Assembly: GCF_019039035.1 (NCBI RefSeq)
Contig: NZ_JAHNZT010000013.1
Location: forward strand, 62,001-126,000
Direction of reading: 5' to 3'
Origin: Citreicoccus inhibens
Lineage (GTDB): Bacteria; Myxococcota; Myxococcia; Myxococcales; Myxococcaceae
DNA: 64,000 nt
Position 1 is the first letter of the stretch, and the number at the start of each line of letters is the position of its first letter. Positions 17,430-27,688 of the stretch are shown piece by piece. Made by a program: the position numbers and the translations under genes. The notes beneath the pieces are model-generated. The model saw nothing but the letters and a program-made list of their open reading frames with translations. It did no database searches and was not told where the DNA came from.

Positions 17430-18976
17430 TCCTCGTCCGGGTCGTCCAGGTCATCCGGCAGGCCCTTGTTGAGGCCGTAGCGGGCGATCTTCAGGATGAG
17501 GTTGGAGCGGCTAATGCCCAGCTCTCGCGCCAGGCGACTCTTGTTGTTGCGCGTGCGCACGAGCCCCTGGTGGATCATCTCGCGCTCCAGGGCCTCCACC
17601 GCCTCGTGCAGCTTGCCGTGCGCGCGGGGGGCCACGAAGGGGCCTCCGCCCGGGACGACCGCGTCGCGGATCCGACTGGAGAGCAGGTCGCCGGGGATGG
17701 TGTCCTGATCGCCGCCCAGGACGAGCAGCCGTTCAATCTCGTTCTCCAACTCGCGGATGTTCCCGGGCCAGGTGTACGCGCCGAGGATGCCCAGCGCGTC
17801 CGGGGCCAGCCCGCGCGCCTGCTGTCCCGGGCGGTGATGCTTGCGCAGGAAGTGGTCGATGAGGACCGGCAGGTCGTCGCGGCGCTCGCGCAGCGGGGGG
17901 AGCTGAAGCCGGATGACGTTGATGCGGTAGAAGAGGTCCTCGCGGAACTCGCCGCGTTTGACCAGCTCGCCCAGGTCCTTGTGCGTGGCGGCGATGACGC
18001 GCACGTCGACTTCCTTGAGCTGGGTGCCTCCCACGGGCAGGAAGGTACCTTCTTGGAGCACGCGGAGGAGCTTGACCTGGAGGGCGGGGGACATGTCGCC
18101 CACTTCATCCAGGAAGAAAGTGCCGCCGTCGGCCACCTCGAAGAGGCCCTTCTTCTCCCGCAGCGCGCCGGTGAAGGCCCCGCGCGTGTGGCCGAACAGG
18201 GCGCTCTCCAGCAGGTTGTCGTTGAACGCGGAGCAGTTCTGCACGACGAACGGTTTGTCCTGCCGCGGCCCGTTGTGGTGGATGGCTCGGGCCACCAGCT
18301 CCTTGCCCGTGCCGGACTCGCCGTTGATGAGGACGGTGGAGTCCGAGTGGGCCACCTTCTCCATCAGCCGGAAGACCTCCATCATCGGCCCCGAGCGCCC
18401 GATGATCTGCTCGAAGCGGAAGCGGTCGCTCAGCTCCGAGGAGAGCGACGGGAGGGTCTGCTCCTGCCGGGCCAGCTCGTTCACCACGAACTCGAGCAGG
18501 TCGGCCAGCTTGCTCTGCTCCGAGGCGTCCAGCACCGGAACGCGTGGCTCGGCGCCCGTGCGCTCCGGGGGCATGCCCAGCCGTGCGCGGGTGGCCTCGG
18601 CGTCCGATGGGCCCAGCGGTTGGCGCGCGAAGCCCTCCACGAAGAGGAAGCCCTCGTAGTCCTGCCCGATGTAGAGCGGCGCTCCTACGATGCAGAAGTT
18701 GAGGTGACAGTCGTGGAAGAGGGCGCGGCGGTGCGTCTTGCTGGCCTTGAACTTCTCGTGGAGCACCCGCACCGACTGGCCACAGCGCCGCAGCCCCTCC
18801 TTCGAGGAGAGCGAGTGGCGACAGAAGTCATTGGGCGGCGCGACCCCTTCCGCGCGCTGCCAGTCCTGCACGCCGCCATGCTTGTCCGCGAAGGTGAGCT
18901 CGAGCCGCCACCACTTGCGGATGACATCCCTCAGCATGACAATGGTGTGCAGGTTCTGGTGCTTCTCGAAGTCCAT
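17426..18976 (-). CDS. sigma-54-dependent transcriptional activator with PocR-like sensory domain
   Basis: 516 residues. The N-terminal part (about 8-170) resembles a PocR sensory domain, with conserved Cys/His positions (F-C-R-H, R-R-C-G-Q, F-H-D-C-H-L). The central AAA+ domain (about 205-435) has Walker A G-E-S-G-T-G-K-E, the sigma-54 contact loop G-A-F-T-G-A, Walker B F-F-L-D-E-V-G-D-M and an R-finger region. A Fis-type helix-turn-helix closes it (about 470-510), followed by an acidic tail. No receiver domain is present, so control is by ligand or redox rather than phosphorylation. I start at the ATG 21 codons inside the open frame, where family-like sequence begins. The PocR assignment is by pattern. 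Confidence 0.88.
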   Translation of the reverse strand: MDFEKHQNLHTIVMLRDVIRKWWRLELTFADKHGGVQDWQRAEGVAPPNDFCRHSLSSKEGLRRCGQSVRVLHEKFKASKTHRRALFHDCHLNFCIVGAPLYIGQDYEGFLFVEGFARQPLGPSDAEATRARLGMPPERTGAEPRVPVLDASEQSKLADLLEFVVNELARQEQTLPSLSSELSDRFRFEQIIGRSGPMMEVFRLMEKVAHSDSTVLINGESGTGKELVARAIHHNGPRQDKPFVVQNCSAFNDNLLESALFGHTRGAFTGALREKKGLFEVADGGTFFLDEVGDMSPALQVKLLRVLQEGTFLPVGGTQLKEVDVRVIAATHKDLGELVKRGEFREDLFYRINVIRLQLPPLRERRDDLPVLIDHFLRKHHRPGQQARGLAPDALGILGAYTWPGNIRELENEIERLLVLGGDQDTIPGDLLSSRIRDAVVPGGGPFVAPRAHGKLHEAVEALEREMIHQGLVRTRNNKSRLARELGISRSNLILKIARYGLNKGLPDDLDDPDEE

Positions 18977-19026
18977 TCGGGCCGCACGTATCCCACGACC
19001 GCGCGCTGTCCGCACCCCTCTGCCCC

Positions 19027-20049
19027 TTGAGCACACCACCCCACATTCCCGGTCATGCAGGGAAGGCTCCCGAGGGCTCCGGGCACGAGCACGAGCACGG
19101 CCACTCCCATCATGGGCACGACCATTCGCACGGGCACAGCCACGGGCCTGCTCGCGGTCCGCGCCGTGGGGGCATGGCGGAGGAGCGGCGCAGGGATCGC
19201 CGCCGGCTCGTGTTCGCGCTGGTGCTGACGGCGACCATCATGGTGGCCGAGGCGGTGGGCGGCTACCTGACGCACTCGCTGGCGCTGATGTCCGATGCCG
19301 GCCACATGCTGACGGACGTGTCCGCGCTGGTGTTGAGCCTGCTGGCGCTGTGGTTCGCGGGCCGGCCGGCGGACGTGAAGAAGACCTACGGCTACTACCG
19401 GATGGAGATCCTCAGTGCGCTGCTCAACGGCGTGCTGCTCCTGGGCATCACGGTGGTCATCGTCAAGGAAGCGTGGGAGCGGTTCAACACCCCCACGCCG
19501 GTGACGCTCGGGCCCATGGCGATCGTGGCGGGGGTGGGCCTGGTGGCCAACCTCGCGGCGCTCGGCTTCCTGCACCAGACGCACTCGATGAATGTGCGCG
19601 GCGCGTTCCTCCACGTGCTCGGGGACACGCTGTCCTCGGTGGGCGTGTTGATGGGCGCCGGCATCATGGCGCTCACCGGCTGGTACGCGGTGGATCCGCT
19701 CATCTCCGTCGTCATCTCGCTCGTCATCGTCGTGGGCGCGGTTCGGCTGGTGAAGGACGCGGTGGACGTGCTGCTGGAGGCCGTGCCGTCGCACGTGGAC
19801 CTGTCACAGATTCGGGAGCTGATGCTCAAGGTCAACGGCGTGCAGGCGGTGCATGACCTGCACGTGTGGACCATCTCCAGCGGGATGTACGCGCTGTCGG
19901 CGCACCTGGTCGTGCTGGACCCCATGGTCTGCAACAACGACGAGATTCTCTCGGCGGTGAAGCACGACCTGTTTGACCGCTTCGGCATCGACCACACCAC
20001 CATCCAGATCGAGAGCGAGACCTACGCCCACCTGGGCGAGGTCCACTGA
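19027..20049 (+). CDS. CDF-family divalent metal (zinc-type) exporter
   Basis: 340 residues with six predicted membrane helices and the cation-diffusion-facilitator signature. The metal-site pattern H-S-L-A-L-M-S-D-A-G-H-M-L-T-D lies in helix II and H-V-L-G-D in helix V, as in CzcD/ZitB zinc exporters. The C-terminal domain (about 250-335) is the cytoplasmic ferredoxin-like metal sensor. Before the first helix is a run of about a dozen His with Glu, Gly, Ser (residues 20-40), a probable zinc-gathering tail. This tail is retained only if translation starts at the TTG. The next in-frame ATG (residue 50) would lose it. It starts 50 bases from the divergent sigma-54 activator. Confidence 0.9.
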   Translation: MSTPPHIPGHAGKAPEGSGHEHEHGHSHHGHDHSHGHSHGPARGPRRGGMAEERRRDRRRLVFALVLTATIMVAEAVGGYLTHSLALMSDAGHMLTDVSALVLSLLALWFAGRPADVKKTYGYYRMEILSALLNGVLLLGITVVIVKEAWERFNTPTPVTLGPMAIVAGVGLVANLAALGFLHQTHSMNVRGAFLHVLGDTLSSVGVLMGAGIMALTGWYAVDPLISVVISLVIVVGAVRLVKDAVDVLLEAVPSHVDLSQIRELMLKVNGVQAVHDLHVWTISSGMYALSAHLVVLDPMVCNNDEILSAVKHDLFDRFGIDHTTIQIESETYAHLGEVH

Positions 20050-20172
20050 CGCCGTCACCCCGTGGCCCCCGCTCGGGGCTGCCCTTCTGGCCGGGGAGGG
20101 CGTGGGGGAGGTGACGCTCTTGGACGCTTCGCCTTGCACAAGGCGCTGCGGGCGGATGATTCTCGGCGCTCC

Positions 20173-21204
20173 ATGAGCGTGCTGGACAAGGTGCTGTCGT
20201 TGCGTCCGGGAAACGCGGTGGCGCGGGTGGGCTCCGGCTCGCGCGTGCCGCTGCTCAACCCGCGCGAGTTGATCCGAGCGTTGGCGTCCGTTCCGGTCGC
20301 GCTGCCGTGCATTCCGGTGCAGTCCAAGGGCGCGTTGCCGGGCCTGTTGGCTGCGGCCCGCGCCGAGGACTCCGTGCTGGGGCTGGCCTGTCCGCATCCG
20401 CTCGCGGACCGAGGCGCGGCCGACCGCTTCGTGTCCGCGGTGCACGAGGCCGCCTCCGAGGCGGGCCACGCCCGACCGCTCTTCCTCCAGGCGGGCCCCG
20501 TCCGCGTCACGGCGACGGACGCCGTCGCGCTGTCGAGTCTCCAGGAGGGCCTGTTCCGCGTCGTGGACGCCGGCTTCGCGCTGGTGTCGTTGGACGTGTC
20601 GCGGCTCGACTCCTACGCGGCCATCGAGGCGGTGAACGCGCTGGCGGGCCCGCTGCTGGAGCGGGAGCTGTCCCTCGAGCTGACGCCGCCGGCCGGCGCG
20701 GAGGCCTTGGCGGGCTGCCAGACCCTGCTGGAAGGACTGCGGCAGTGGAAGGTCCCGGTGCGCTTCGTGCGGCTCCCCGAGTCCGAGCTGGGCGGCGCCG
20801 AGCCGGACGTGGCGATGCTGCGGCGACTGGTGGAGCTGGCCGCGAGCCACGATGCGCGCGTGACGGTGGGCGAGGTCTCCGCCGGCCTTCCTCGCGCGCT
20901 GCCGACGTATGTCGCGGCGGGGGTGGCCAAGGTGGACTGCGTGGGCCCCTTTCCCCGGCTGGCGCTTGGGGCGTGGCCTCCTGAAGTCCGTGGCGGCGTG
21001 GAGGCGAAGGCTCGCGCGGCCGGACTGCCGGCGGGCGAGCTGCTCAGCGTGGTGGAGGAGCAGCTGCCGGCGCTGGAGCCCGCGGCCCGCGAGAAGCTGG
21101 AGGCGCTTTCCTTCGCGGAGGCGACCGAGGCGATGGCCGCGCTTGGCGCGACGCGCAGCGGTGGGCTGTCGATGACGTTCCTGGCGAACGACCGCGGCGA
21201 CTGA
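20173..21204 (+). CDS. unrecognised protein, possibly TIM-barrel aldolase-like
   Basis: 343 residues, soluble, no signal peptide, Ala/Leu/Val-rich with regular beta-alpha alternation. Strand-like segments such as A-L-V-S-L-D-V-S (about 136-143) and V-R-F-V-R-L-P-E (about 198-205) recur every 35-45 residues. Together with conserved-looking Asp and Glu at strand ends, this suggests a (beta/alpha)8 barrel, perhaps near the GatZ/KbaZ or class II aldolase group. No zinc-ligand motif convinces me. I chose the ATG where structured sequence begins. The frame continues 37 codons upstream into low-complexity text. It ends 14 bases before rsmD and may be cotranscribed with rsmD-coaD. Confidence 0.6.
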   Translation: MSVLDKVLSLRPGNAVARVGSGSRVPLLNPRELIRALASVPVALPCIPVQSKGALPGLLAAARAEDSVLGLACPHPLADRGAADRFVSAVHEAASEAGHARPLFLQAGPVRVTATDAVALSSLQEGLFRVVDAGFALVSLDVSRLDSYAAIEAVNALAGPLLERELSLELTPPAGAEALAGCQTLLEGLRQWKVPVRFVRLPESELGGAEPDVAMLRRLVELAASHDARVTVGEVSAGLPRALPTYVAAGVAKVDCVGPFPRLALGAWPPEVRGGVEAKARAAGLPAGELLSVVEEQLPALEPAAREKLEALSFAEATEAMAALGATRSGGLSMTFLANDRGD

Positions 21205-21218
21205 GCTAGAAGGGCGCC

Positions 21219-21794
21219 ATGCGCATCGTGGCGGGCACGGCCCGGGGACGCTCGTTGGCGGGCCCCAAGGCGACATCACAGCACATCCGCCCCACGGCGG
21301 ACCGGGTCCGGGAGACCCTCTTCAACATGTTGGGGCAGTTCCTGGACGGCCAGCGCGTGCTGGACCTGTACGCGGGGACGGGCGCGCTCGGACTGGAGGC
21401 GCTCTCGCGGGGGGCGGGACACCTGGTGATGGTGGACCAGGACCGCGAGGCCCAGTCGCTGTGCCGCCAGAACGCGGAGCACCTGGGCTTCACCGCCCAG
21501 TCGACGCTGCTGGCGCAGCCGGTGAATCGGGCGCTGGAGCTCTTGGCGCGGCAGGGCGAGCGCTTCGAGATTGTCTTCGCGGACCCGCCCTATGCGGCGC
21601 GGGTGGTGGAGTCCGTGCTGGAGAGCGTGGCGAAGGTGGTGGCGCCCGGCGGCACGGTCGTGGTGGAGCACGACAAGCGCGAGCCGGCGCCCGAGGCCCA
21701 CGCGGGCCTCACGCAAGAGGATCAGCGGCGATTCGGGGACACGCTGGTGACCTTCTACCGCGCACCCGCCGAGTCACCCGAGACCATTGCTTGA
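21219..21794 (+). CDS. rsmD: 16S rRNA (guanine-966-N2)-methyltransferase RsmD
   Basis: 191 residues. It opens with the RsmD signature M-R-I-V-A-G and the [13 protein letters not shown] segment (about 26-38). The SAM-binding motif [13 protein letters not shown] follows (about 49-61), and the catalytic D-P-P-Y at about 126-129. The enzyme methylates G966 of 16S rRNA in the 30S subunit. The usual partner coaD follows 34 bases after the stop, a widely conserved pairing. The C-terminus is of normal length. Confidence 0.95.
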   Translation: MRIVAGTARGRSLAGPKATSQHIRPTADRVRETLFNMLGQFLDGQRVLDLYAGTGALGLEALSRGAGHLVMVDQDREAQSLCRQNAEHLGFTAQSTLLAQPVNRALELLARQGERFEIVFADPPYAARVVESVLESVAKVVAPGGTVVVEHDKREPAPEAHAGLTQEDQRRFGDTLVTFYRAPAESPETIA

Positions 21795-21828
21795 CCGACT
21801 TCCGGGGGCGTCCGAGACTCCTGGCCAC

Positions 21829-22311
21829 ATGCCGGTCGCCATCTATCCTGGTTCGTTCGATCCGCTCACCAACGGGCACCTGAGCCTCATTCAGCGCAGC
21901 CTGAAGATGTTCGATCGGCTCATCGTGGCCATCGCGGTGAACCCGAAGAAGACGCCGCTGTTCTCGCAGGAGGAGCGGCGCGAGCTCATCCACGACGCGG
22001 TCAAGGACAGCCGGGTGGAAGTGGACTCGTTCCACGGGCTGCTCGTGGACTACGTGCGCAGCCGCAACGTTGGCGTCATCGTGCGCGGCCTGCGGGCAGT
22101 GTCCGACTTCGAATACGAGTTCCAACTGGCGAACATGAACCGCAAGCTGGCGCCCAACGTGGAGACCGTCTTCATGATGACGGGCGAGGACTACTTCTAC
22201 ATCTCCTCGCAGCTCGTGCGCGAAGTGGCGTCCTTCGGCGGAGACGTGTCCGGACTGGTTCCCGACAACGTGAATGCACGCCTGAAGGCGAAGTTTGCCG
22301 GCAAGACGTAA
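21829..22311 (+). CDS. coaD: phosphopantetheine adenylyltransferase
   Basis: 160 residues, the typical CoaD length. The nucleotidyltransferase motif Y-P-G-S-F-D-P-x-T-N-G-H lies at residues 6-17, and R-G-L-R-A-x-S-D-F-E-Y-E follows near 87-98. The S-S-Q-L-V-R-E motif near 127-133 completes the active site. It makes dephospho-CoA from 4'-phosphopantetheine and ATP, the fourth step of CoA synthesis. The start is the ATG directly before the first core strand. The frame runs 14 codons further upstream into rsmD, which I reject. The ribosome site is weak, so coupling to rsmD translation is possible. Confidence 0.97.
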   Translation: MPVAIYPGSFDPLTNGHLSLIQRSLKMFDRLIVAIAVNPKKTPLFSQEERRELIHDAVKDSRVEVDSFHGLLVDYVRSRNVGVIVRGLRAVSDFEYEFQLANMNRKLAPNVETVFMMTGEDYFYISSQLVREVASFGGDVSGLVPDNVNARLKAKFAGKT

Positions 22312-22360
22312 CGCGCCACGAACGCTTGTCCGGCCCATCGCTCCGCGCTAGGCACGGGGC

Positions 22361-23551
22361 ATGAAACTCGCTCGCCGGCTCCAGGCCATCAAGCCGTCCG
22401 CCACCCTCGCGCTGAATGCCCGTGCCAAGGCCCTGGCGGCCCAAGGCGTGGACGTCGTGGTGCTGGCGGCGGGTGAGCCGGACTTCGACACGCCGGACTT
22501 CGTGAAGCAGGCCGCCATCGACGCGATGAAGGGCGGCTTCACCAAGTACACCGCCACGTCCGGCATCCCCGAGCTGCGCGAGGCCATCCGCCAGAAGCTG
22601 GAGAAGGACAACGCGCTGAAGTTCGCGGCGGATCAGATCCTGGTGACCGCGGGCGGCAAGCAGGGCCTCTACAACACGTTCCAGGCGCTGCTGGACGAGG
22701 GGGACGAGGTCATCGTCTTCGCTCCCTACTGGGTGAGCTACCCGGACATGGTGCACCTGGCGGGCGGACGTCCCGTCATCATCCCCACGCGCGAGGAGGA
22801 CGGCTTCGCGCCGGACCCCGAGGCCATCCGCCGCGCGCTCACGCCGCGCACGCGCGCCATCATCCTCAACAGCCCGGCGAACCCCACCGGCGCCGTCTAC
22901 TCGCGCGCCACGCTGGAGCGCATCGCGGACGCCGTGCGCGGCCATGACTGCCTCATCGTCAGCGACGACATGTACGAGAAGCTCTTGTACGAGGGCCAGT
23001 TCCTCAACCTCGGCAACGTGGCGCCGGACCTCATCCCGCGTCTGGTGGTGTCCAACGGGCTGAGCAAGTCGTACGCGATGACGGGCTGGCGCATCGGCTA
23101 CGTGGCGGGGCCCAAGCCGCTCATCGCCGCCATGACGATGGTGCAGGACCAGTCCACTTCCAACGCTTCGTCCATCGCGCAGAAGGCGGCGGTGGCCGCG
23201 TTGCAGGGGCCCTCGGACACCATCTCGGCCATGGTGGCCGAGTACAAGGCCCGGCGCGACCTGTTCGTCAACGGGCTCAATGCGCTCGAGGGCGTGCGGT
23301 GCCGGATGCCCGAGGGCGCCTTCTACGCCCTGGCGGATGTGCGCGGTCTGGCCCAGCGCCGTTACAAGGGCGCGCCCGTGGGCGACTCGATGCGCATCTC
23401 GGAGATCCTCCTCGATGACTTCCGCGTCGCGGCCGTGCCGGGGGATCCGTTCGGCGCGCCGGGCTACGTGCGCATGAGCTTCGTCACCTCGCGGGAGGTG
23501 CTGCGCAAGGGGCTCGCGCGGCTGGGCGAGTTCGTCGCCGCGTTGAGCTGA
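22361..23551 (+). CDS. aspC: aspartate aminotransferase (class I/II, PLP-dependent)
   Basis: 396 residues. Fold-type I aminotransferase with the A-A-G-E-P-D-F-D-T-P signature near residues 36-45 and N-S-P-x-N-P-T-G near 168-175. The PLP-lysine region is S-N-G-L-S-K-S-Y-A-M-T-G-W-R-I-G-Y (about 229-245), with a substrate-binding Arg near 370. This is the pattern of the class Ib aspartate/prephenate aminotransferases of bacteria, so activity on prephenate as well as oxaloacetate is possible. It follows coaD by 49 bases on the same strand and may be independently transcribed. Confidence 0.92.
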   Translation: MKLARRLQAIKPSATLALNARAKALAAQGVDVVVLAAGEPDFDTPDFVKQAAIDAMKGGFTKYTATSGIPELREAIRQKLEKDNALKFAADQILVTAGGKQGLYNTFQALLDEGDEVIVFAPYWVSYPDMVHLAGGRPVIIPTREEDGFAPDPEAIRRALTPRTRAIILNSPANPTGAVYSRATLERIADAVRGHDCLIVSDDMYEKLLYEGQFLNLGNVAPDLIPRLVVSNGLSKSYAMTGWRIGYVAGPKPLIAAMTMVQDQSTSNASSIAQKAAVAALQGPSDTISAMVAEYKARRDLFVNGLNALEGVRCRMPEGAFYALADVRGLAQRRYKGAPVGDSMRISEILLDDFRVAAVPGDPFGAPGYVRMSFVTSREVLRKGLARLGEFVAALS

Positions 23552-23635
23552 GCGCTCGGGCTCGCAGCCGCGCGCTCGGGCCTGATGCGGAGCGCTCCTG
23601 CTCTCGGCAGGGCGCTCACGCTCGGGGTTGGTTGC

Positions 23636-24292
23636 TCAGTCGGTGTACGCGAAGGCGCGCCACTGATCGCCGCCGTCACGGAACAGGAAGATGGCGGCGT
23701 GGCCGGAAAGGTTGCCCACCGCCACCCAGACGTCCTTGGTGTTGCGCAGGTCCAGCCCGAGCCGCGCAGGCGCCTTGCCGTGCTTCTTCTCCATGTCGGC
23801 CAGCGGCATCACCTCGATGTCATAGAGGGTGACGAGGTCCGTGCGCTTCAAGCGGATCTGCTTCACCCACGCCTGCACCAGCTCCTCGGGCGTGCCGATG
23901 TGCTTGTCCTCGAGCTGGAACGGGTACATCAGCTCGGCGGCGGCGTTGCGGACATCGCCGCTCAAGAGGCTCTGGAAGAGAAAGCGCGCCTCCTGGCGAA
24001 TCTCCGTCTGCGCGTCGTCCGGCTCCGGGGTCTCTCCCGCGGGCGGGGCCGGGACAGGTGGCGGGGGCGGTGGCTCCTTCGCCGTCGCGGTGGGCGCGGC
24101 CTTCGGCGTGGCTTCCTTCGGCGCGGCGGGCGCCTTGCGCGGAGTCGGCGCGGGGCGGGGCGGGGCGGGGGATTCGCCAGCGGGACTCGACGCGGGCTCG
24201 GCGGGCGCGGGCGCGGTGGGCGCGGCCTCGGGCGCCTGCGCGAAGGCGGGGGAAGCAAGAGAGACGAGCAGGGCCAGGGACCAGCGACGCAT
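23636..24292 (-). CDS. secreted Pro/Ala-rich protein of unknown function
   Basis: 218 residues with a signal peptide (residues 1-19, ending AFAQA). A Pro/Ala/Lys low-complexity arm covers about 20-95, and a compact C-terminal domain of about 120 residues rich in charged and aromatic residues follows. The domain looks like the NTF2-type 'accumulation and stress' folds often found in envelope proteins, but I cannot name it. GGAGG precedes the ATG by a few bases. It is convergent with aspC and divergent from carB. The arm suggests attachment to or passage through the cell wall. Confidence 0.78.
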   Translation of the reverse strand: MRRWSLALLVSLASPAFAQAPEAAPTAPAPAEPASSPAGESPAPPRPAPTPRKAPAAPKEATPKAAPTATAKEPPPPPPVPAPPAGETPEPDDAQTEIRQEARFLFQSLLSGDVRNAAAELMYPFQLEDKHIGTPEELVQAWVKQIRLKRTDLVTLYDIEVMPLADMEKKHGKAPARLGLDLRNTKDVWVAVGNLSGHAAIFLFRDGGDQWRAFAYTD

Positions 24293-24377
24293 GGGACCTC
24301 CGAGAGGCGCGGGAGCGTACCAGAGCCCGCCGCGCTCCGGTCCCCGAGCGGGCGGACGACCGGTTCTGACGCGCCGT

Positions 24378-24394
24378 TGCACGCGCCGCGTGCA
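24378..24394. promoter_or_regulatory. palindrome in the carB leader region
   Basis: TGCACGC-GCC-GCGTGCA: 7-bp perfect arms around three bases, 34 bases before the carB start. The position suits an operator or an mRNA leader hairpin controlling carB. It could be chance in GC-rich DNA, but perfect 7-bp arms at this spot are notable. Confidence 0.35.
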
Positions 24395-24427
24395 TGTGGC
24401 GGCGGACGTTGGTATGGGGGGCGCCCG

Positions 24428-27400
24428 ATGCCAAAGCGTACCGATATCCGCAAGGTTCTTGTGATTGGCTCGGGCCCGATCGTCATCGGGCAGGCCGTCG
24501 AGTTCGACTATTCCGGTACCCAGGCCATCAAGGCACTGAGGGACGAAGGCGTCGAGGTGGTGTTGCTCAACAGCAACCCAGCCACCGTGATGACGGACCC
24601 CGAGTTCGCGCACCGAACGTACATCGAGCCCATCACCGTGGAGGCGGCCGAGCGAATCCTGGCCGCCGAGCGCCCCGACTCCCTCTTGCCCACCATGGGT
24701 GGCCAGACGGCCTTGAATCTCGCCAAGGCCCTGGCCGAGCAGGGAATCCTGGAGAAGTACGGCGTGCGCCTCATCGGCGCATCGCTGGAGGCCATCAACA
24801 AGGCGGAGGACCGCCAGCTCTTCAAGGCCGCGATGCAGAAGATTGGCGTGTCGCTCCCCAAGAGCGGCTACGCCACCACGCTCGCTGACGCGCTGGCGCT
24901 GACGGAGGAGATTGGCTTCCCGGCCATCATCCGCCCGTCCTTCACGCTGGGCGGCACGGGCGGCGGCATCGCGTACAACCGCGAGGAGTTCGAGACCATC
25001 TGCCGCTCCGGCCTCAAGGCCAGCCCCACCTCCACCATCCTCGTGGAGGAGAGCGTGCTCGGCTGGAAGGAGTACGAACTGGAGGTGGTGCGCGACTCGG
25101 CGGACAACGTCATCATCGTCTGCTCCATCGAGAACCTGGACCCCATGGGCGTCCACACCGGTGACTCCATCACGGTGGCGCCCGCGCAGACGCTGACGGA
25201 CCGCGAGTACCAGCGCATGCGCCAGGCCTCGCTGGCCATCATCCGAGAGATTGGCGTCGACACGGGCGGCTCGAACATCCAGTTCGGCATCCACCCGCGC
25301 GATGGCCGCATGGTCGTCATCGAGATGAACCCGCGCGTGTCGCGCTCCAGCGCGCTCGCCTCGAAGGCCACGGGCTACCCCATCGCGAAGATCGCCGCGA
25401 AGCTGGCGCTGGGCTACACGCTGGACGAGCTGCGCAACGACATCACCCGCGAGACGCCGGCCTCGTTCGAGCCGACCATCGACTACGTGGTGGTGAAGGT
25501 CCCCCGCTTCAACTTCGAGAAGTTCCCGCACGCGGACCGCACGCTCACCACCAGCATGCGCTCGGTGGGCGAGGTGATGGCCATTGGCCGCACCTTCCCC
25601 GAGGCGTACATGAAGGCGCTGCGCTCCATGGAGCTGGGCCGCGTGGGCCTGGAGTCCCCCGAGCTGCCCGCGGAGAAGGAAGAGCGCGAGAAGGTGCTGC
25701 ACGAGGCGCTGCGCGTGCCGCGCCCCGAGCGACCCTGGTTCGTGGCCCAGGCGTTCCGCGAGGGCATGACGGTGGACCAGGTGCATGCCCTGTCCGCCAT
25801 CGACCCGTGGTTCCTGCGGCACATCGAGGCGCTGGTCCGTGAGGCGCAGACGCTGGCGGACTACGGCCGGGTGGATCAGCTCCCGGATGACGTGCTGCGG
25901 CTGGCGAAGTCGCACGGGTTCTCGGACAAGTACCTGGGCCGGCTCCTGGGCTATCCCGAGTCCGAGGTCCGTTCGCACCGGCAGGCCCGTGGCATCCGTC
26001 CGGTGTACAAGCGGGTGGACACCTGCGCCGCCGAGTTCGAGGCGTACACGCCCTACCTGTACTCGACCTACGAGGAGGAGGACGAGTCGCCTCCCACGGA
26101 CAGGCAGAAGGTGCTCATCCTGGGCAGCGGTCCCATCCGGATTGGCCAGGGCATCGAGTTTGATTACGCGTGCGTGCACGCGGCCTTCGCGCTGCGCGAG
26201 GCCGGGTATGAGACCGTGATGGTCAACTGCAACCCGGAGACGGTGTCCACCGACTACGACACGTCGGACCGCCTGTACTTCGAGCCGCTGACCATCGAGG
26301 ACGTGCTGGAGGTGTCCCAGCGCGAGAAGCCGGTGGGCGCCATCGTGCAGTTCGGTGGGCAGACGCCGCTGCGCCTGAGCGTTCCGCTGGAGCAGGCGGG
26401 CCTGCCCATCCTGGGCACGTCGCCGGACGCCATCGATCGGGCCGAGGACCGCGAGAAGTTCTCCGCCCTCATCGAGAAGCTCGGGCTCACGCAGCCGGAG
26501 AACGGCGTCGCGCGCAGCCACGCCGAGGCCTTCAAGGTCGCCGAGCGCATCGGCTACCCGGTGATGGTGCGCCCCTCGTACGTGCTGGGCGGCCGTGCGA
26601 TGGAGACCGTGTACGACGCGGCCAGCCTGGAGCGGTACATGCGCGAGGCGGTCAGCGCGTCGCCGGAGCACCCGGTGCTCATCGACCGCTTCCTCAAGGA
26701 CGCCATCGAGGTGGACCTGGACCTGGTGGCGGACCGCACCGGCGCGACGCTCATCGGCGGCGTGCTGGAGCACATCCAGGAGGCCGGCGTGCACTCGGGT
26801 GACGCGGCCGCCACGCTGCCGCCGCACTCGCTGTCGCCGGACCTGGTGGAGCGCATGAAGGATCAGGCCAACGCGCTGGCTCGCGAGCTGGGAGTGGTGG
26901 GCCTGATGAACGTGCAGTTCGCCATCCAGGGCAAGACCATCTACATCCTGGAAGTGAACCCACGCGCGAGCCGCACGGTGCCCTTCATCTCCAAGGCGAC
27001 GGGCGTGCCGATGGCGAAGATCGCCGCGCTCTGCATGGTGGGCAAGACGCTCAAGGAGCTGGGCCACACGTCCGAGCCCGAGTTCCGCCACGTCGCGGTG
27101 AAGGAGAGCGTGTTCCCGTTCGCGCGCTTCGCGGGCGTGGACGTCATCCTGGGCCCGGAGATGAAGTCCACGGGCGAGGTGATGGGACTGGCGGAGGACT
27201 ACCCCACCGCGTTCGCCAAGAGCCAGCTCGCCGCGGGCGTGAAGCTGCCCAAGTCCGGCCGCGTGTTCATCTCCGTGAAGGACGATGACAAGCCGGCCGT
27301 GGTGGACCTGGGCCGCCGCCTGCGCGCCATGGGCTACACGCTGGCCACCACGCGCGGCACGCACGAGTACCTGAAGACGAAGGGCATCGAGACGCAGATG

Positions 27401-27676
27401 GTGCAGAAGGTGAAGGAGGGCCGGCCGAACATCGTCGACAAGATCGTCGACGGGGAGATCGTCCTGGTCATCAACACCACCTTCGGCAAGCAGGAGATCT
27501 CCGACAGCTTCTCGCTGCGCCGCGAGTCCCTGATGCACTCGGTGCCGTACTACACGACGGTGCAGGCGGCCCGCATGGCGGTGGGCGCGCTCGAGTCGAT
27601 GAAGCGCTCCGAGCTGTCCGTGAAGTCGCTCCAGGAGTACCTGGGCGTGAAGCCGCAGCTTCCGGCGCGGCGGTAG
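24428..27676 (+). CDS. carB: carbamoyl-phosphate synthase large subunit
   Basis: 1082 residues, full length for CarB. Two homologous ATP-grasp halves are visible. The N-half opens with [14 protein letters not shown]-x-E-F-D-Y-S-G-T (about 10-31). The C-half repeats the motif as [14 protein letters not shown]-x-E-F-D-Y at about 561-579. Oligomerisation and C-terminal allosteric (MGS-like) domains follow. The enzyme makes carbamoyl phosphate for pyrimidines and arginine. The glutaminase partner carA is not adjacent and must be encoded elsewhere. An ATG after GGGGGGCGCC is the chosen start. Confidence 0.97.
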   Translation: MPKRTDIRKVLVIGSGPIVIGQAVEFDYSGTQAIKALRDEGVEVVLLNSNPATVMTDPEFAHRTYIEPITVEAAERILAAERPDSLLPTMGGQTALNLAKALAEQGILEKYGVRLIGASLEAINKAEDRQLFKAAMQKIGVSLPKSGYATTLADALALTEEIGFPAIIRPSFTLGGTGGGIAYNREEFETICRSGLKASPTSTILVEESVLGWKEYELEVVRDSADNVIIVCSIENLDPMGVHTGDSITVAPAQTLTDREYQRMRQASLAIIREIGVDTGGSNIQFGIHPRDGRMVVIEMNPRVSRSSALASKATGYPIAKIAAKLALGYTLDELRNDITRETPASFEPTIDYVVVKVPRFNFEKFPHADRTLTTSMRSVGEVMAIGRTFPEAYMKALRSMELGRVGLESPELPAEKEEREKVLHEALRVPRPERPWFVAQAFREGMTVDQVHALSAIDPWFLRHIEALVREAQTLADYGRVDQLPDDVLRLAKSHGFSDKYLGRLLGYPESEVRSHRQARGIRPVYKRVDTCAAEFEAYTPYLYSTYEEEDESPPTDRQKVLILGSGPIRIGQGIEFDYACVHAAFALREAGYETVMVNCNPETVSTDYDTSDRLYFEPLTIEDVLEVSQREKPVGAIVQFGGQTPLRLSVPLEQAGLPILGTSPDAIDRAEDREKFSALIEKLGLTQPENGVARSHAEAFKVAERIGYPVMVRPSYVLGGRAMETVYDAASLERYMREAVSASPEHPVLIDRFLKDAIEVDLDLVADRTGATLIGGVLEHIQEAGVHSGDAAATLPPHSLSPDLVERMKDQANALARELGVVGLMNVQFAIQGKTIYILEVNPRASRTVPFISKATGVPMAKIAALCMVGKTLKELGHTSEPEFRHVAVKESVFPFARFAGVDVILGPEMKSTGEVMGLAEDYPTAFAKSQLAAGVKLPKSGRVFISVKDDDKPAVVDLGRRLRAMGYTLATTRGTHEYLKTKGIETQMVQKVKEGRPNIVDKIVDGEIVLVINTTFGKQEISDSFSLRRESLMHSVPYYTTVQAARMAVGALESMKRSELSVKSLQEYLGVKPQLPARR

Positions 27677-27688
27677 GCCTCACTCCGC

